Assembly: GCF_002252475.1 (NCBI RefSeq)
Contig: NZ_NNRK01000017.1
Span: forward strand, 310,001 to 374,000
DNA: 64,000 bases
Source: Brucella rhizosphaerae
GTDB lineage: Bacteria > Pseudomonadota > Alphaproteobacteria > Rhizobiales > Rhizobiaceae
Reading direction: 5' to 3'
The position numbers were made by a program, and so were the translations under genes. The notes under the pieces were generated by a model. It was given only the letters and a program-made list of their open reading frames with translations. It made no database searches and was not told the DNA's origin. This document shows positions 26,099 through 35,070 of this stretch, one piece after another; positions within the stretch are counted from its first letter, which is position 1, and the number at the start of each line of letters is the position of its first letter.

Positions 26099-26177
26099 AA
26101 GTCGATTATCACTGTAGATATGACGCCGGTGCAAAAACTATTGCGCCGGCGTTGTAATATGAAGGTCGACAACAAGC

Positions 26178-27863
26178 ATGCCGGAACCTATGCAAGCCGC
26201 ATCGTCATCCATGCCTTACCGCACCCGCTCGGGGCGAAGCTGGTTGTGGCTTTCAGGAATAATCGCACTGCTGGTTTGCCTGCCGGTCCTCGCACTAGTT
26301 ATAGAAGCCTTGCGTGGATCATCCGGCCTGTGGGGCCATCTTTTCTCAACGATTTTTGCCACAGCCTTCACCGATACGGTGATCCTCCTGGCAGGCGTCG
26401 GTTTTATTACAGCATTGGTGGGCACATCAGCTGCATGGCTGGTAACGGCTTACGACTTTCGCGGGCGTGGCGTGCTTGAATGGGCTCTTCTGCTGCCGCT
26501 GGCGGTGCCTACATACATCATCGCCTACGCCTATCTCGATATTCTGCACCCGATTGGGCCAGTGCAAAGCGCAATCCGATTTATTCTTGGCTATGAGACG
26601 CCGCGTCAGTTCCGCTTGCCAGATATAAGATCAATGACCGGTTGCATTATTCTGCTCGGCTTTGTGCTTTATCCTTATGTCTATATCCCAACACGAGCTA
26701 TGTTCCTCACACAGTCGGCAAGCCTGATTGAGGCTGCACGGACGTTGGGCGTCAGCCGCAAAGGGATTTTCTGGCGCGTAGCGTTGCCGCTTGCACGTCC
26801 CGCCGTGGCCGTTGGTGTCAGCCTTGCATTGATGGAAACGCTCAACGATGTGGGGGCTGCCGAGTTTCTTGGTGTCCGAACGCTGACGGTTTCGATTTAC
26901 ACAACATGGGTCACGCGCTTTGATCTTCCGGGAGCAGCGCAGCTGGCGCTGGCGCTTTTATTGCTCGTCGTCGCCATTGTTTCAATTGAACGCTGGGCCC
27001 GGCGCAAACAGCGCTTTTCATCCAATATTCGCCATTCGCGCGGGTTTGAGCCGCTCAAGGTAAGCGGAATCAAAGGTTTCTGGCTGTTTATCCTTTGTGT
27101 CGTGCCGATTATTATCGGCTTCCTGATGCCGGCGATCTATCTCGTCATAGAAGCAGTCAAGCGGATGCGCTTTGCGGGCATATCGCCTCGTCTTGCCGGG
27201 GAAGCGTTCAATACGGTGATGCTCGCTTCGGTTGCAACCATTCTGGTTCTGCTGTTTGGCATGGTGGTGGCTTATGCAATGCGGCTGTTTCCGGGCGCGG
27301 CCTCCCGTTGGTTCTACCGTTTCTCAACGATGGGCTATGCAGCACCGGGCACGGTAATAGCAATTGGCATCATGATTGTTTCAGGCGCTGTTGATCGGTT
27401 GTTCGATGGGATCTTCAGTTATTTCTTTGGCTTGTCGACGGGGCTACTGCTGATTAGCACGGGTGCCGCAATTATCTACGCCTATGTCGCGCGCTTTATG
27501 GCGATCTCTGCCGGAGGTATCGATGCAGGGCTCGAACGCATTCCACAATCTCTCGATCACGCCTCGCGCACACTGGGGCGAGGGGTGACGACCACATTCT
27601 GGCAGGTACATTTGCCGCTTTCCAAAACAGCTATCGTTGCCGCTGGACTTTTGGTGTTTGTCGATTGTGTGAAGGAATTGCCTGCAACACTTCTTCTGCG
27701 CCCGCTTAATATCGAGACTTTTGCTACCCATCTCTATGGTGAAGCTGCGCGAGGCACCTATGAGGAAGCCTCCGTTGCAGCATTGGCAATCGTTGCAGTA
27801 GGCATATTGCCGGTCATTCTGCTTGCACGCGTTGGACGCCGCTTCGGCGGCGGACGTAGCTGA
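26178..27863 (+). CDS. fbpB: Iron(III) ABC transporter permease, fused (FbpB-like)
   Basis: A 561-residue inner-membrane protein with two permease halves of about six helices each. EAA loops are EAARTLGVSRKGIFWRVALP near residue 190 and DHASRTLGRGVTTTFWQVHL near 460. Length and duplicated architecture match FbpB/SfuB. It lies 79 bases after fbpA, and together with fbpC forms a complete Fe3+ importer. The stop codon touches a family A repeat. Confidence 0.9.
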   Translation: MPEPMQAASSSMPYRTRSGRSWLWLSGIIALLVCLPVLALVIEALRGSSGLWGHLFSTIFATAFTDTVILLAGVGFITALVGTSAAWLVTAYDFRGRGVLEWALLLPLAVPTYIIAYAYLDILHPIGPVQSAIRFILGYETPRQFRLPDIRSMTGCIILLGFVLYPYVYIPTRAMFLTQSASLIEAARTLGVSRKGIFWRVALPLARPAVAVGVSLALMETLNDVGAAEFLGVRTLTVSIYTTWVTRFDLPGAAQLALALLLLVVAIVSIERWARRKQRFSSNIRHSRGFEPLKVSGIKGFWLFILCVVPIIIGFLMPAIYLVIEAVKRMRFAGISPRLAGEAFNTVMLASVATILVLLFGMVVAYAMRLFPGAASRWFYRFSTMGYAAPGTVIAIGIMIVSGAVDRLFDGIFSYFFGLSTGLLLISTGAAIIYAYVARFMAISAGGIDAGLERIPQSLDHASRTLGRGVTTTFWQVHLPLSKTAIVAAGLLVFVDCVKELPATLLLRPLNIETFATHLYGEAARGTYEEASVAALAIVAVGILPVILLARVGRRFGGGRS

Positions 27864-27911
27864 AAGTATTTCCAGCAAAAGTGCGAAACGGATTTGTGTT
27901 TGGCAATGCTT
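27864..27911. repeat. Intergenic palindromic repeat, family A
   Basis: The core AGTATTTCCAGCAAAAGTGC at 27865 is shared, in reverse orientation, with the copy at 42850-42898. It starts directly at the fbpB stop codon. Confidence 0.75.
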
Positions 27912-28301
27912 AACGCCAGATAGTTGGCGTTGTTCCAACAATCCAGTAACAGCTGGAACCGCTTCAATAGTGGAAGTTCTGCAATATCAAATTGTTACAG
28001 AGTCGTTATGTAACGCGACTTTAACATGGCAATGCTCGTTCGATACTGAAGTTCCATAAATCGAAAAAGTCTAGCTCTATCAAAGGCTTTGGAGGGGTTG
28101 GTGTGAGTACTGCGACCCAGATACCCCAATGATTTCAACACGATATTTCGCGTGAACGCAATAATATGTGACTGTATTATGAAGGGGTTTCCATGCTTCT
28201 ACCACGTTGAAGCCACAAAGCGAAAGCTGAATGGGCACATGGAAACAACGTCTCGGATTTAGACACGATAGCCATACGGGCTGGTCTTAAAAACTCCGGG
28301 C
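27912..28301. other. Non-coding stretch with small hairpins, no gene recognised
   Basis: About 390 bases. It holds an inverted repeat AACGCCA/TTGGCGTT (27912-27931), another GTTCCA/TGGAAC (27932-27958), and a 10-base direct repeat TGGCAATGCT (27901-27910 and 28027-28036). An SD-like GGAGGGG at 28091 precedes only a nine-codon GTG frame. I see nothing else I can support. Confidence 0.4.
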
Positions 28302-28697
28302 ATGACTTGGATGATGAAAACAATGCTGGATACGCAACAATGGCTCCCGGTCGAGTTGCTGAATATTGGTTTGGCTGCCGCCGTTTTCTTCGCCTGCCTT
28401 GTGCACTCTTTGTGGAAGGCGGTCTTTGATGAACTCAACCCCGTTTTCTGGCGCCGAACAGCGGCAGTTCTTTGGGCGGGTGTTGTCATCGTCGCTCTGA
28501 GCAGCGGAATTGAAAGCTTCAACTGGCCAATGATTGTTGGTTGGCTGATGGTTGCTGCCGGTGTTGCCGCAACAACTATTCGTACAGGCTTGAACTATTA
28601 TCGCCAATATTCGGCGCATAACGTTCGCCGTACCAAGTTTACCAATCCGCGTTTTGCAGGTGCACGCGTTTCTGGCCCACGTGTTTCTGGACGGTGA
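28302..28697 (+). CDS. Hypothetical small inner-membrane protein
   Basis: Up to 131 residues, family not recognised. Three hydrophobic segments are visible (about residues 17-40, 49-68 and 73-92; for example NIGLAAAVFFACLVHSLW and AAVLWAGVVIVALSSG), followed by a basic Arg-rich tail (VRRTKFTNPRF... ending VSGR). Several in-frame ATGs (28302, 28311, 28314, 28323) make the start uncertain, and no SD is convincing. The membrane-protein pattern supports coding over the minus-strand frame at the same place. Confidence 0.5.
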   Translation: MTWMMKTMLDTQQWLPVELLNIGLAAAVFFACLVHSLWKAVFDELNPVFWRRTAAVLWAGVVIVALSSGIESFNWPMIVGWLMVAAGVAATTIRTGLNYYRQYSAHNVRRTKFTNPRFAGARVSGPRVSGR

Positions 28698-28766
28698 TGG
28701 CCATGTTTGCAAAGACTGTTAACATGCCTCTGCGGCAACACCGTCCACATAGTCTGCGGTCGTTCT

Positions 28767-29111
28767 TTATCCGCGCTTTTGGTTCTGGACGATACCGTAA
28801 ATATTCGTTGAGCGTGTGCCGGAGCGGCAATAGCCCAGAATAGGGCCTTCGGCTTCAGCGAGAGCCGAGGCCATTTCATCGACATTCTCCTGGGTCAGCT
28901 GACCGCCGACAACTGGAATATAATAGGTCTTGATGCCAGCCTTTTCAGCGACCCTTGCAACTTCGGCAAAACCAGGCTGATCTTCGCCGCCTTCGCCGTC
29001 CGGACGATTGCAAATGATTGTCTGAAAACCTTCGGCTGCAATATCACGCACGTCATCCGGTGAGATTTGCCCAGTGACTGAGTAATTGTCGTCGATCTGC
29101 CGAATATCCAT
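28767..29111 (-). CDS. TIGR01244/BLH-family protein (rhodanese/phosphatase-fold, DUF442)
   Basis: A 114-residue stand-alone domain of the beta-lactamase-hydrolase-like (Blh) phosphatase family, named sulfurtransferase in some databases. The active-site P-loop is GYCRSGTRS with Cys95 and Arg100 (CX4R). The opening DIRQIDDNYSVTGQISPDDV is characteristic. In other bacteria this domain is fused to a persulfide-dioxygenase-like lactamase fold and linked to sulfide metabolism or biofilm iron sensing; here it is alone. SD AGGTGG is well placed. Confidence 0.8.
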   Translation of the reverse strand: MDIRQIDDNYSVTGQISPDDVRDIAAEGFQTIICNRPDGEGGEDQPGFAEVARVAEKAGIKTYYIPVVGGQLTQENVDEMASALAEAEGPILGYCRSGTRSTNIYGIVQNQKRG

Positions 29112-29262
29112 CTTTTTCCACCTATAATATAAGCCGCTGAAAGGCCATTTCGTTTGGAATTGAGCCCATTTCCGGTTAGCGGGTATAGCTCGTTATCGAG
29201 TTGATCCGCAAGTGTTCAGCACGTGGCTTGTCTGCTCTCCAGGTGTTGGATAATAAACCAGC

Positions 29263-29460
29263 ATGATTACATTTACCTGGTGGGAAGCGATCATCGTCGT
29301 CATGATCGTTTATTGGCATATAACCGTTGCCGCAGCTATAATTCTGCTAGCTTCTACCTTCATTATGACGGATCGCACGGTCTGGCGCATCGTTGCTCTC
29401 GGCATCGCATTGCTGCTTGTCTCGCCACTGATCTGGGTGGGTTTCATGGCTTATTCTTAA
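29263..29460 (+). CDS. Hypothetical 65-residue two-helix membrane protein
   Basis: Two hydrophobic segments separated by a short polar turn: WEAIIVVMIVYWHITVAAAI and IVALGIALLLVSPLIWVGFM. No family recognised. No SD is visible before the ATG, so coding status is uncertain; composition nevertheless looks like a real small membrane protein. It lies between the BLH gene and fdhD. Confidence 0.4.
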   Translation: MITFTWWEAIIVVMIVYWHITVAAAIILLASTFIMTDRTVWRIVALGIALLLVSPLIWVGFMAYS

Positions 29461-29685
29461 AACACCGGTCTGATGCCTGGCTTTAACCGCATCTTATTGG
29501 TGAGCTATTCCCGCTCTTCCTAGAGTGGTCTCTAAGGAAATACCGCCATTTTTTCCGTCTTTTACATGCATTGTTGCATTGGGCTCGGTGACGACAAACA
29601 AATGGTTGATTAAGGTTTGAGAGTTGGTGATTGGCGCGGCTTTGGTACTTTCAAGGCTAGCCAAACCTCAATATGTTCGAATTAG

Positions 29686-29731
29686 AACATTTCCTTCAAT
29701 AGTGCGAAGTGGTGTAGCGTAAGGGAATGTT
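29686..29731. repeat. Intergenic palindromic repeat, family A (diverged)
   Basis: AACATTTCC ... AGTGCGAAGTGG ... GGGAATGTT follows the layout of family A, with imperfect outer arms. It lies immediately upstream of fdhD; the preceding 225 bases (29461-29685) show nothing I can annotate. Confidence 0.55.
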
Positions 29732-29749
29732 TGCGGGGGCGGGGCAGGA

Positions 29750-30577
29750 ATGACAGGCAGCAAAACCGACATGACGATGCAGAAGACCAGCCAACGTGTT
29801 CCGCACGTTGCCCGTCGTGAAGCAGGTTTTCACGAGAGTAGCCGTGATGTTCCCGAAGAAGTGCCAGTGGCCATGAGCTATAATGGCACGACACATGCCG
29901 TCATGATGGCGACGCCCAATGACCTCGAAGACTTTGCGGTGGGTTTCAGCCTGACCGAAGGGATCATAGGACACATCTCGGAAATTGAAGATCTGAACAT
30001 TGAGGTCTTTGGCAAAGGCATCGATATTCAGATGCGGCTTGTCGATCAGCGGGATGAAATGCTCGTTGCACGCCGCCGCTTTATGGCCGGGCCGGTCGGT
30101 TGTGGTTTGTGCGGGATCGATTCCATTGATCAGGCAATACGTCCATTATCAGCGATCAAGGCCGATGGCTTTCAGTTGAAAGCCGGATCAATTGTTGCTG
30201 CAATGGATGCCTTGGGGAACGCACAGCAATTGAATGCGCAGACGCATGCAGTGCATGGCGTTGGTTTTTTTGTGCCGGGTGAGGGGCTTTTTGCAGTTCG
30301 CGAGGATGTGGGCAGACATAATGCGCTCGATAAGCTCATCGGCGCACTGGCCCGGGCAAACAGGCCAGCAAATAATGGATTGGTGGCCATTACGAGCCGT
30401 GTATCAGTCGAGATGGTGCAGAAGGCCGTTATTCTCGGAGCGCCGCTGCTTGCAGCTATTTCCGCCCCGACAGCTCTTGCCATTTGCACAGCAGAAGAGG
30501 CCAATCTGACGCTTGTGGCGCTCGTCAGAGGTGAAGATTTCGACGTCTACACCCATCCTGAGCGTATTCTTATTTGA
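29750..30577 (+). CDS. fdhD: Formate dehydrogenase accessory sulfurtransferase FdhD
   Basis: A 275-residue cytoplasmic protein that transfers sulfur from IscS to the molybdenum cofactor so that formate dehydrogenase becomes active. The Cys118-Gly-Leu-Cys121 motif in GPVGCGLCGIDS is the sulfur-carrying pair; VREDVGRHNALDKLIG and VSVEMVQKAVILGAP are family signatures. SD GGGGCAGGA precedes the ATG. No formate dehydrogenase subunit is present in the window, so its client is elsewhere. Confidence 0.93.
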   Translation: MTGSKTDMTMQKTSQRVPHVARREAGFHESSRDVPEEVPVAMSYNGTTHAVMMATPNDLEDFAVGFSLTEGIIGHISEIEDLNIEVFGKGIDIQMRLVDQRDEMLVARRRFMAGPVGCGLCGIDSIDQAIRPLSAIKADGFQLKAGSIVAAMDALGNAQQLNAQTHAVHGVGFFVPGEGLFAVREDVGRHNALDKLIGALARANRPANNGLVAITSRVSVEMVQKAVILGAPLLAAISAPTALAICTAEEANLTLVALVRGEDFDVYTHPERILI

Positions 30578-30616
30578 GTAGCCGGCCTGTCAGATACGAG
30601 GCCGGCCAGTCATTAT

Positions 30617-31108
<492 letters not shown>

Positions 31109-31177
31109 CTAGAATCAGGGCGCACAAAGGAACACAAGCCACGCCAACTCAAGCGCAGCCAAACGTTCTTTCGCTCT

Positions 31178-31330
31178 CTTCCATCCGGACTTTAACCGTC
31201 GGCTCCGGCATCTCACCGGATCTGCTGACCCTGAAACAAACAGCCGAATCGGCTTTCCGTTACAGGCGCTCGCGGGCTCGAAGATCACTCTTCATACCGC
31301 CGGTGGGGAGTTTCACCCCGCCCCGAGAAC
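31178..31330 (-). ncRNA. FMN riboswitch (RFN element) controlling ribH2
   Basis: Read on the minus strand, the leader contains the conserved RFN blocks in order: GGGGCGGGGTGAAACTCCCC, ACCGGCGGT, AGCCCGCGAGC, a variable hairpin (AGCCGATTCGGCT), GCAGATCCGGTGAGATGCCG, GAGCCGACGGTTAAAGTCCG and GGATGGAAGAGAG. All junction-forming stems can be paired by eye. It ends about 85 bases before the ribH2 start, room for an SD-sequestering switch. Confidence 0.95.
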
Positions 31331-31812
31331 AAACCCGCACACCATTGTGCGAGCGAACGGAAATTATGCATTCCGGAGGACAATGTCTAGTCTGTTCACG
31401 GGAATTTTATACTGCTTTGAAAAGCGAGAAGCGCAGGATTTTGCTGATTTTCCGAACTGAGCCAAGTTTTGTCATCAGAAATATGATGAACGAACCAAGT
31501 ATTTAATTTCACTGGGATATTTGGCGAATTTTTCCTACTTTTCAGATGTCCGAACTGAATGACGCAATTTTTCTCACGCCATCCATATTGACACATATCC
31601 CGTATTTGAGCCTATCCTAAGAACACATCTTGTCTTGCAGATGATTTTCATTCAAAAAAGACAACGTTGTCAATCGCAAGAGGAGCTGCGAGAAACAGAG
31701 TGGGATGGAGGTCTCAAAGCAGATTGAACGCTCTTCTGGGTGTGTGGGCCTGATGCCTGACAACAGCATCCGACGAAATTTTGTTTTGTAGAGTTCTACG
31801 GGAGGTAGACAT
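31331..31812. promoter_or_regulatory. Control region of the sugar ABC operon with LacI-type operator
   Basis: A 482-base gene-free stretch between the divergent riboswitch leader and the sugar transporter. A promoter-like TTGACA is at 31588-31593, with TATCCT (31613-31618, 19-base spacer) as a possible -10. The perfect 12-base palindrome GACAACGTTGTC at 31660-31671 has the central CG of LacI-family operators. SD GGGAGG is at about 31800. No LacI-type regulator gene is in the window. The AT-rich remainder (31380-31580) shows no gene. Confidence 0.65.
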
Positions 31813-33081
31813 ATGCATAAATTTTTTAAAATGGCCGCGATGGGCACGGCTGCCTGTTCAATGATTGCAGCAATGGCACCGGTTGTGGCCAATGCGCAGG
31901 ACAAGCAGAATGTTGAGGTTCTGCACTGGTGGACAGCAGGCGGCGAAGCTGCTGCACTTGATGTTCTGAAGAAGGACCTTGAAAGCAAGGGCATCAGCTG
32001 GACGGATATGCCAGTTGCAGGCGGCGGCGGTACTGAAGCCATGACCGTTCTGCGTGCCCGCGTTACGGCAGGAAACGCTCCGACAGCTGTTCAGATGCTG
32101 GGCTTCGATATTCGCGACTGGGCAGAGCAGGGCGCGCTTGGCAATCTCGATGATGTTGCCAGCAAGGAAGGCTGGGACAAGGTTATCCCTGCACCTTTGC
32201 AGGAATTTGCCAAATATGATGGCCACTGGATTGCAGCGCCTGTAAACGTTCACTCCACCAACTGGATGTGGATCAACAAGGCAGCGCTCGATAAGGCTGG
32301 CGGCAAAGAGCCAACCAATTGGGATGAACTCGTAGCGCTCCTCGACAAGTTCAAGGAACAGGGTATTACCCCAATCGCTCACGGTGGTCAGCCGTGGCAG
32401 GATGCAACGATTTTTGATGCTGTCGTGCTGTCGTTTGGTCCTGACTTCTACAAAAAGGCTTTCGTTGATCTCGACCCGGAAACTCTGGGTAGTGATAAGA
32501 TGAAGGAAGCCTTCGACCGCATGACCAAGCTGCGTTCTTATGTGGACGACAACTTCTCCGGTCGTGACTGGAACCTTGCTTCGGCAATGGTTATCGAAGG
32601 CAAGGCTGGCGTACAGTTCATGGGTGACTGGGCAAAGGGCGAATTCATCAAGGCTGGCAAGAAGCCGGGCGAAGATTTTGTCTGCATGCGTTACCCGGAA
32701 ACGCAGGGTTCTGTAACCTTCAACTCCGACATGTTTGCAATGTTTAAGGTTGCCGACGACAAGGTGCCTGCACAGCTCGAAATGGCTTCGGCCATCGAAA
32801 GCCCAGCATTCCAGTCGGCCTTCAACGTGGTCAAAGGTTCGGCTCCTGCACGTACCGATGTGCCTGACACCGATTTCGACGCTTGCGGCAAGAAGGCTAT
32901 CGCCGACGTTAAGGAAGCTGCAGGGAAGGGCACGATGCTCGGCTCAATGGCTCACGGCTATGCAAACCCGGCTTCAGTCAAGAATGCGATCTATGACGTC
33001 GTAACCCGTCAGTTCAATGGCCAGCTTTCTTCTGAAGATGCTGTCAAGGAACTGGTTACCGCCGTTGAAGGCGCGAAATAA
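31813..33081 (+). CDS. Sugar ABC transporter substrate-binding protein, GtsA-like (probable glucose)
   Basis: A 422-residue periplasmic binding protein with signal peptide ([15 protein letters not shown]). The stretches [67 protein letters not shown] and the late DFDACGKKA closely resemble, from memory, the glucose-binding GtsA of Pseudomonas and its Thermus glucose/mannose relatives. It heads a four-gene operon with two permeases and an ATPase. A hairpin and a repeat follow, likely giving surplus binding protein. Confidence 0.85.
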   Translation: MHKFFKMAAMGTAACSMIAAMAPVVANAQDKQNVEVLHWWTAGGEAAALDVLKKDLESKGISWTDMPVAGGGGTEAMTVLRARVTAGNAPTAVQMLGFDIRDWAEQGALGNLDDVASKEGWDKVIPAPLQEFAKYDGHWIAAPVNVHSTNWMWINKAALDKAGGKEPTNWDELVALLDKFKEQGITPIAHGGQPWQDATIFDAVVLSFGPDFYKKAFVDLDPETLGSDKMKEAFDRMTKLRSYVDDNFSGRDWNLASAMVIEGKAGVQFMGDWAKGEFIKAGKKPGEDFVCMRYPETQGSVTFNSDMFAMFKVADDKVPAQLEMASAIESPAFQSAFNVVKGSAPARTDVPDTDFDACGKKAIADVKEAAGKGTMLGSMAHGYANPASVKNAIYDVVTRQFNGQLSSEDAVKELVTAVEGAK

Positions 33082-33101
33082 GCAGACAGAGATCGTCTGG
33101 G

Positions 33102-33128
33102 GAGTGTCCGGGATACACCCGGATGCTC
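33102..33128 (+). other. Stem-loop after the sugar-binding-protein gene
   Basis: TCCGGG (33107-33112) pairs with CCCGGA (33118-33123) within a longer imperfect stem; a smaller CAGAC/GTCTG hairpin (33083-33099) precedes it. There is no T run, so it more likely protects the upstream mRNA than terminates. Confidence 0.45.
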
Positions 33129-33200
33129 TCATTGCATACGCTATAATTCATTGAAAATAATGGCTTAAAACCGCCCACAATACCTGCGCTTGAAGATCTT

Positions 33201-33258
33201 GTTTTAACGCACATCTGATCCGAAAATAATTTTGTACTTTTCGGAATGCGCTCTTAAA
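33201..33258. repeat. Intergenic palindromic repeat, family B
   Basis: GTTTTAACGC-ACATCTGATCCGAAAA ... TACTTTTCGGAATGCGCTCT. It aligns base for base over most of its length with the copy at 41202-41258. The inverted arms are ATCCGAAAA and TTTTCGGAAT, flanked by GCGC. Confidence 0.8.
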
Positions 33259-33303
33259 CAAGCCGACAGCAGGAAGCGGTAGCTTAAACAGGATGGCGCA
33301 AAG

Positions 33304-34185
33304 ATGCAGCGTAACAGCCGACTACAAGAACTGGTGCCCAAGCTGGTTCTCGCGCCGAGCTTCTTGATTGTTCTCGTCTTTGTATATGGATTCATTATCT
33401 ATACAGGCGTTCTTTCTGTCACAAACAGCCGTATGTTGCCGTCCTACGGCTTTGTTGGCCTGTCAAATTATGAAAAGCTCTGGGCATTGCCACACTGGTG
33501 GCGTGCGGTAACAAATCTTGCGATTTTCGCTTCGCTCTACATCATCATCTGTTCAGTTATCGGTTTGTTTCTGGCAATCCTGCTCGATCAGAAGATCCGC
33601 GGAGAAGGCTTTCTGCGTCCGATTTACCTTTATCCGATGGCGCTTTCCTTCATCGTGACGGGTACGGCATGGAAATGGTTTCTAGATCCGGGTATCGGTC
33701 TTGAGCACACAGTTCGACTATGGGGCTGGGAAGGTTTCACCTTCAACTGGATCAAGAGCAACACGATGGCAATTTACTGTCTGGTGATTGCTGCTGTCTG
33801 GCAATCGTCAGGTTTTGTCATGGCCATGTTTCTTGCTGGTCTGCGCGGCGTCGACAATGAGATTATCAAGGCGGCACAGATCGACGGCGCTTCGACCGGA
33901 ACTATCTATCGCCGTATCATCATTCCATTAATGCGGCCGGTGTTCCTTTCGGCTTTTGTGGTGCTCGCACATCTTGCAATCAAGGCCTATGACCTTGTCA
34001 TTGCCCTGACAGGTGGCGGACCCGGACAAGCGACAGAACTGCCTGCAACCTTCATGTATTCTTATACATTTACGCGCAATCAGATGGGTATCGGTGCATC
34101 GTCAGCAATCATTATGCTTGTGATGATATTTTCGATCATTATTCCCTATCTCTATTCGGAAATTCGCGGAGGGTCGCGTTCATGA
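33304..34185 (+). CDS. Sugar ABC transporter permease 1 (GtsB-like)
   Basis: A 293-residue six-helix permease of the CUT1 sugar-transporter class. The EAA loop is KAAQIDGASTGTIYRRIIIP near residue 196; LTGGGPGQATELPATFMYSY is the usual periplasmic segment. It ends in an ATGA overlap with the second permease gene, showing translational coupling. The 222-base gap before it contains a hairpin and a family B repeat but no new promoter I can identify. Confidence 0.88.
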   Translation: MQRNSRLQELVPKLVLAPSFLIVLVFVYGFIIYTGVLSVTNSRMLPSYGFVGLSNYEKLWALPHWWRAVTNLAIFASLYIIICSVIGLFLAILLDQKIRGEGFLRPIYLYPMALSFIVTGTAWKWFLDPGIGLEHTVRLWGWEGFTFNWIKSNTMAIYCLVIAAVWQSSGFVMAMFLAGLRGVDNEIIKAAQIDGASTGTIYRRIIIPLMRPVFLSAFVVLAHLAIKAYDLVIALTGGGPGQATELPATFMYSYTFTRNQMGIGASSAIIMLVMIFSIIIPYLYSEIRGGSRS

Positions 34186-35063
34186 GCGCCCAGACCCAGG
34201 AAAATGCCATCAACAGTGGCAAGCTGACACGCGCTTTGATTTATTCTGCGCTGATGCTATTCGCAATTTTCTATCTGCTACCGCTCTATGTGATGCTGGT
34301 GAATTCATTCAAGCCGCTTGAGGAAATTCGTCAGGGCGGCATGTTGGGCCTGCCGCAGCAATGGACGATTGAACCTTGGCTTTCGGCGTGGTCTACAGCA
34401 CAAATCGGCGTGCAGCCCACGGGCCTTAAACCGTTTTTCATCAATTCGATCCTGATGGTCGTTCCTGCCGTTGCCATTTCTACGGTCATTGGCGCGCTCA
34501 ACGGTTATGTACTGACCAAATGGCGCTTTCGCGGCTCGAATATTTTCTTCGGTCTTTTGCTGCTCTCGTGCTTCATTCCCTTTCAGATTGTACTGATTCC
34601 GATGGCGCGCGTTCTGGGAATGCTTGGTATTGCGGGTACAATCTGGGGCTTGATCCTTGTCCACGTCGTATATGGTATCGGCTTCACGACGCTTTACTTT
34701 CGTAATTATTACGAGGCGTTTCCAACCGAACTGGTACGCGCGGCGCAGATTGATGGGGCAAGCTTCTTCCAGATTTTCTGGCGTATTCTGTTGCCATCCT
34801 CTGGACCAATTATCGTTGTCTCGGTCATCTGGCAGTTCACCAATATCTGGAACGACTTCCTTTTCGGTGCTTCGTTCTCTGGTGCAAATTCAACACCTAT
34901 GACGGTAGCACTCAACAACCTCGTTTCCTCCTCCACAGGCGTCAAGGAATATAACGTTCACTTCGCAGCTGCTATTCTGGCGGCCTTGCCAACGCTGATC
35001 GTCTACATTGTTTCCGGGCGCTACTTCGTGCGCGGACTAATGTCCGGTGCCGTCAAGGGATAA
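34182..35063 (+). CDS. Sugar ABC transporter permease 2 (GtsC-like)
   Basis: A 293-residue CUT1 permease partner with the typical opening LPLYVMLVNSFKPLEEI and the EAA loop RAAQIDGASFFQIFWRILLP near residue 186. It ends YFVRGLMSGAVKG, the standard C-terminus of this subfamily. Its start overlaps the previous stop; the ATPase starts 7 bases after its own stop. Confidence 0.88.
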   Translation: MSAQTQENAINSGKLTRALIYSALMLFAIFYLLPLYVMLVNSFKPLEEIRQGGMLGLPQQWTIEPWLSAWSTAQIGVQPTGLKPFFINSILMVVPAVAISTVIGALNGYVLTKWRFRGSNIFFGLLLLSCFIPFQIVLIPMARVLGMLGIAGTIWGLILVHVVYGIGFTTLYFRNYYEAFPTELVRAAQIDGASFFQIFWRILLPSSGPIIVVSVIWQFTNIWNDFLFGASFSGANSTPMTVALNNLVSSSTGVKEYNVHFAAAILAALPTLIVYIVSGRYFVRGLMSGAVKG

Positions 35064-35070
35064 GTCTGAC

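Noticed and set aside
25133..26134. Long minus-strand frame (333 codons) opposite fbpA
   Set aside because: fbpA has a signal peptide, SD and family motifs; the opposite frame shows none.
28287..28712. Minus-strand frame opposite the small membrane protein at 28302
   Set aside because: No SD or recognisable domain; the plus-strand frame has three regular hydrophobic segments.
31303..31506. Short plus-strand frame downstream of the riboswitch
   Set aside because: It begins inside the antisense of the conserved RFN element and has no SD or domain.
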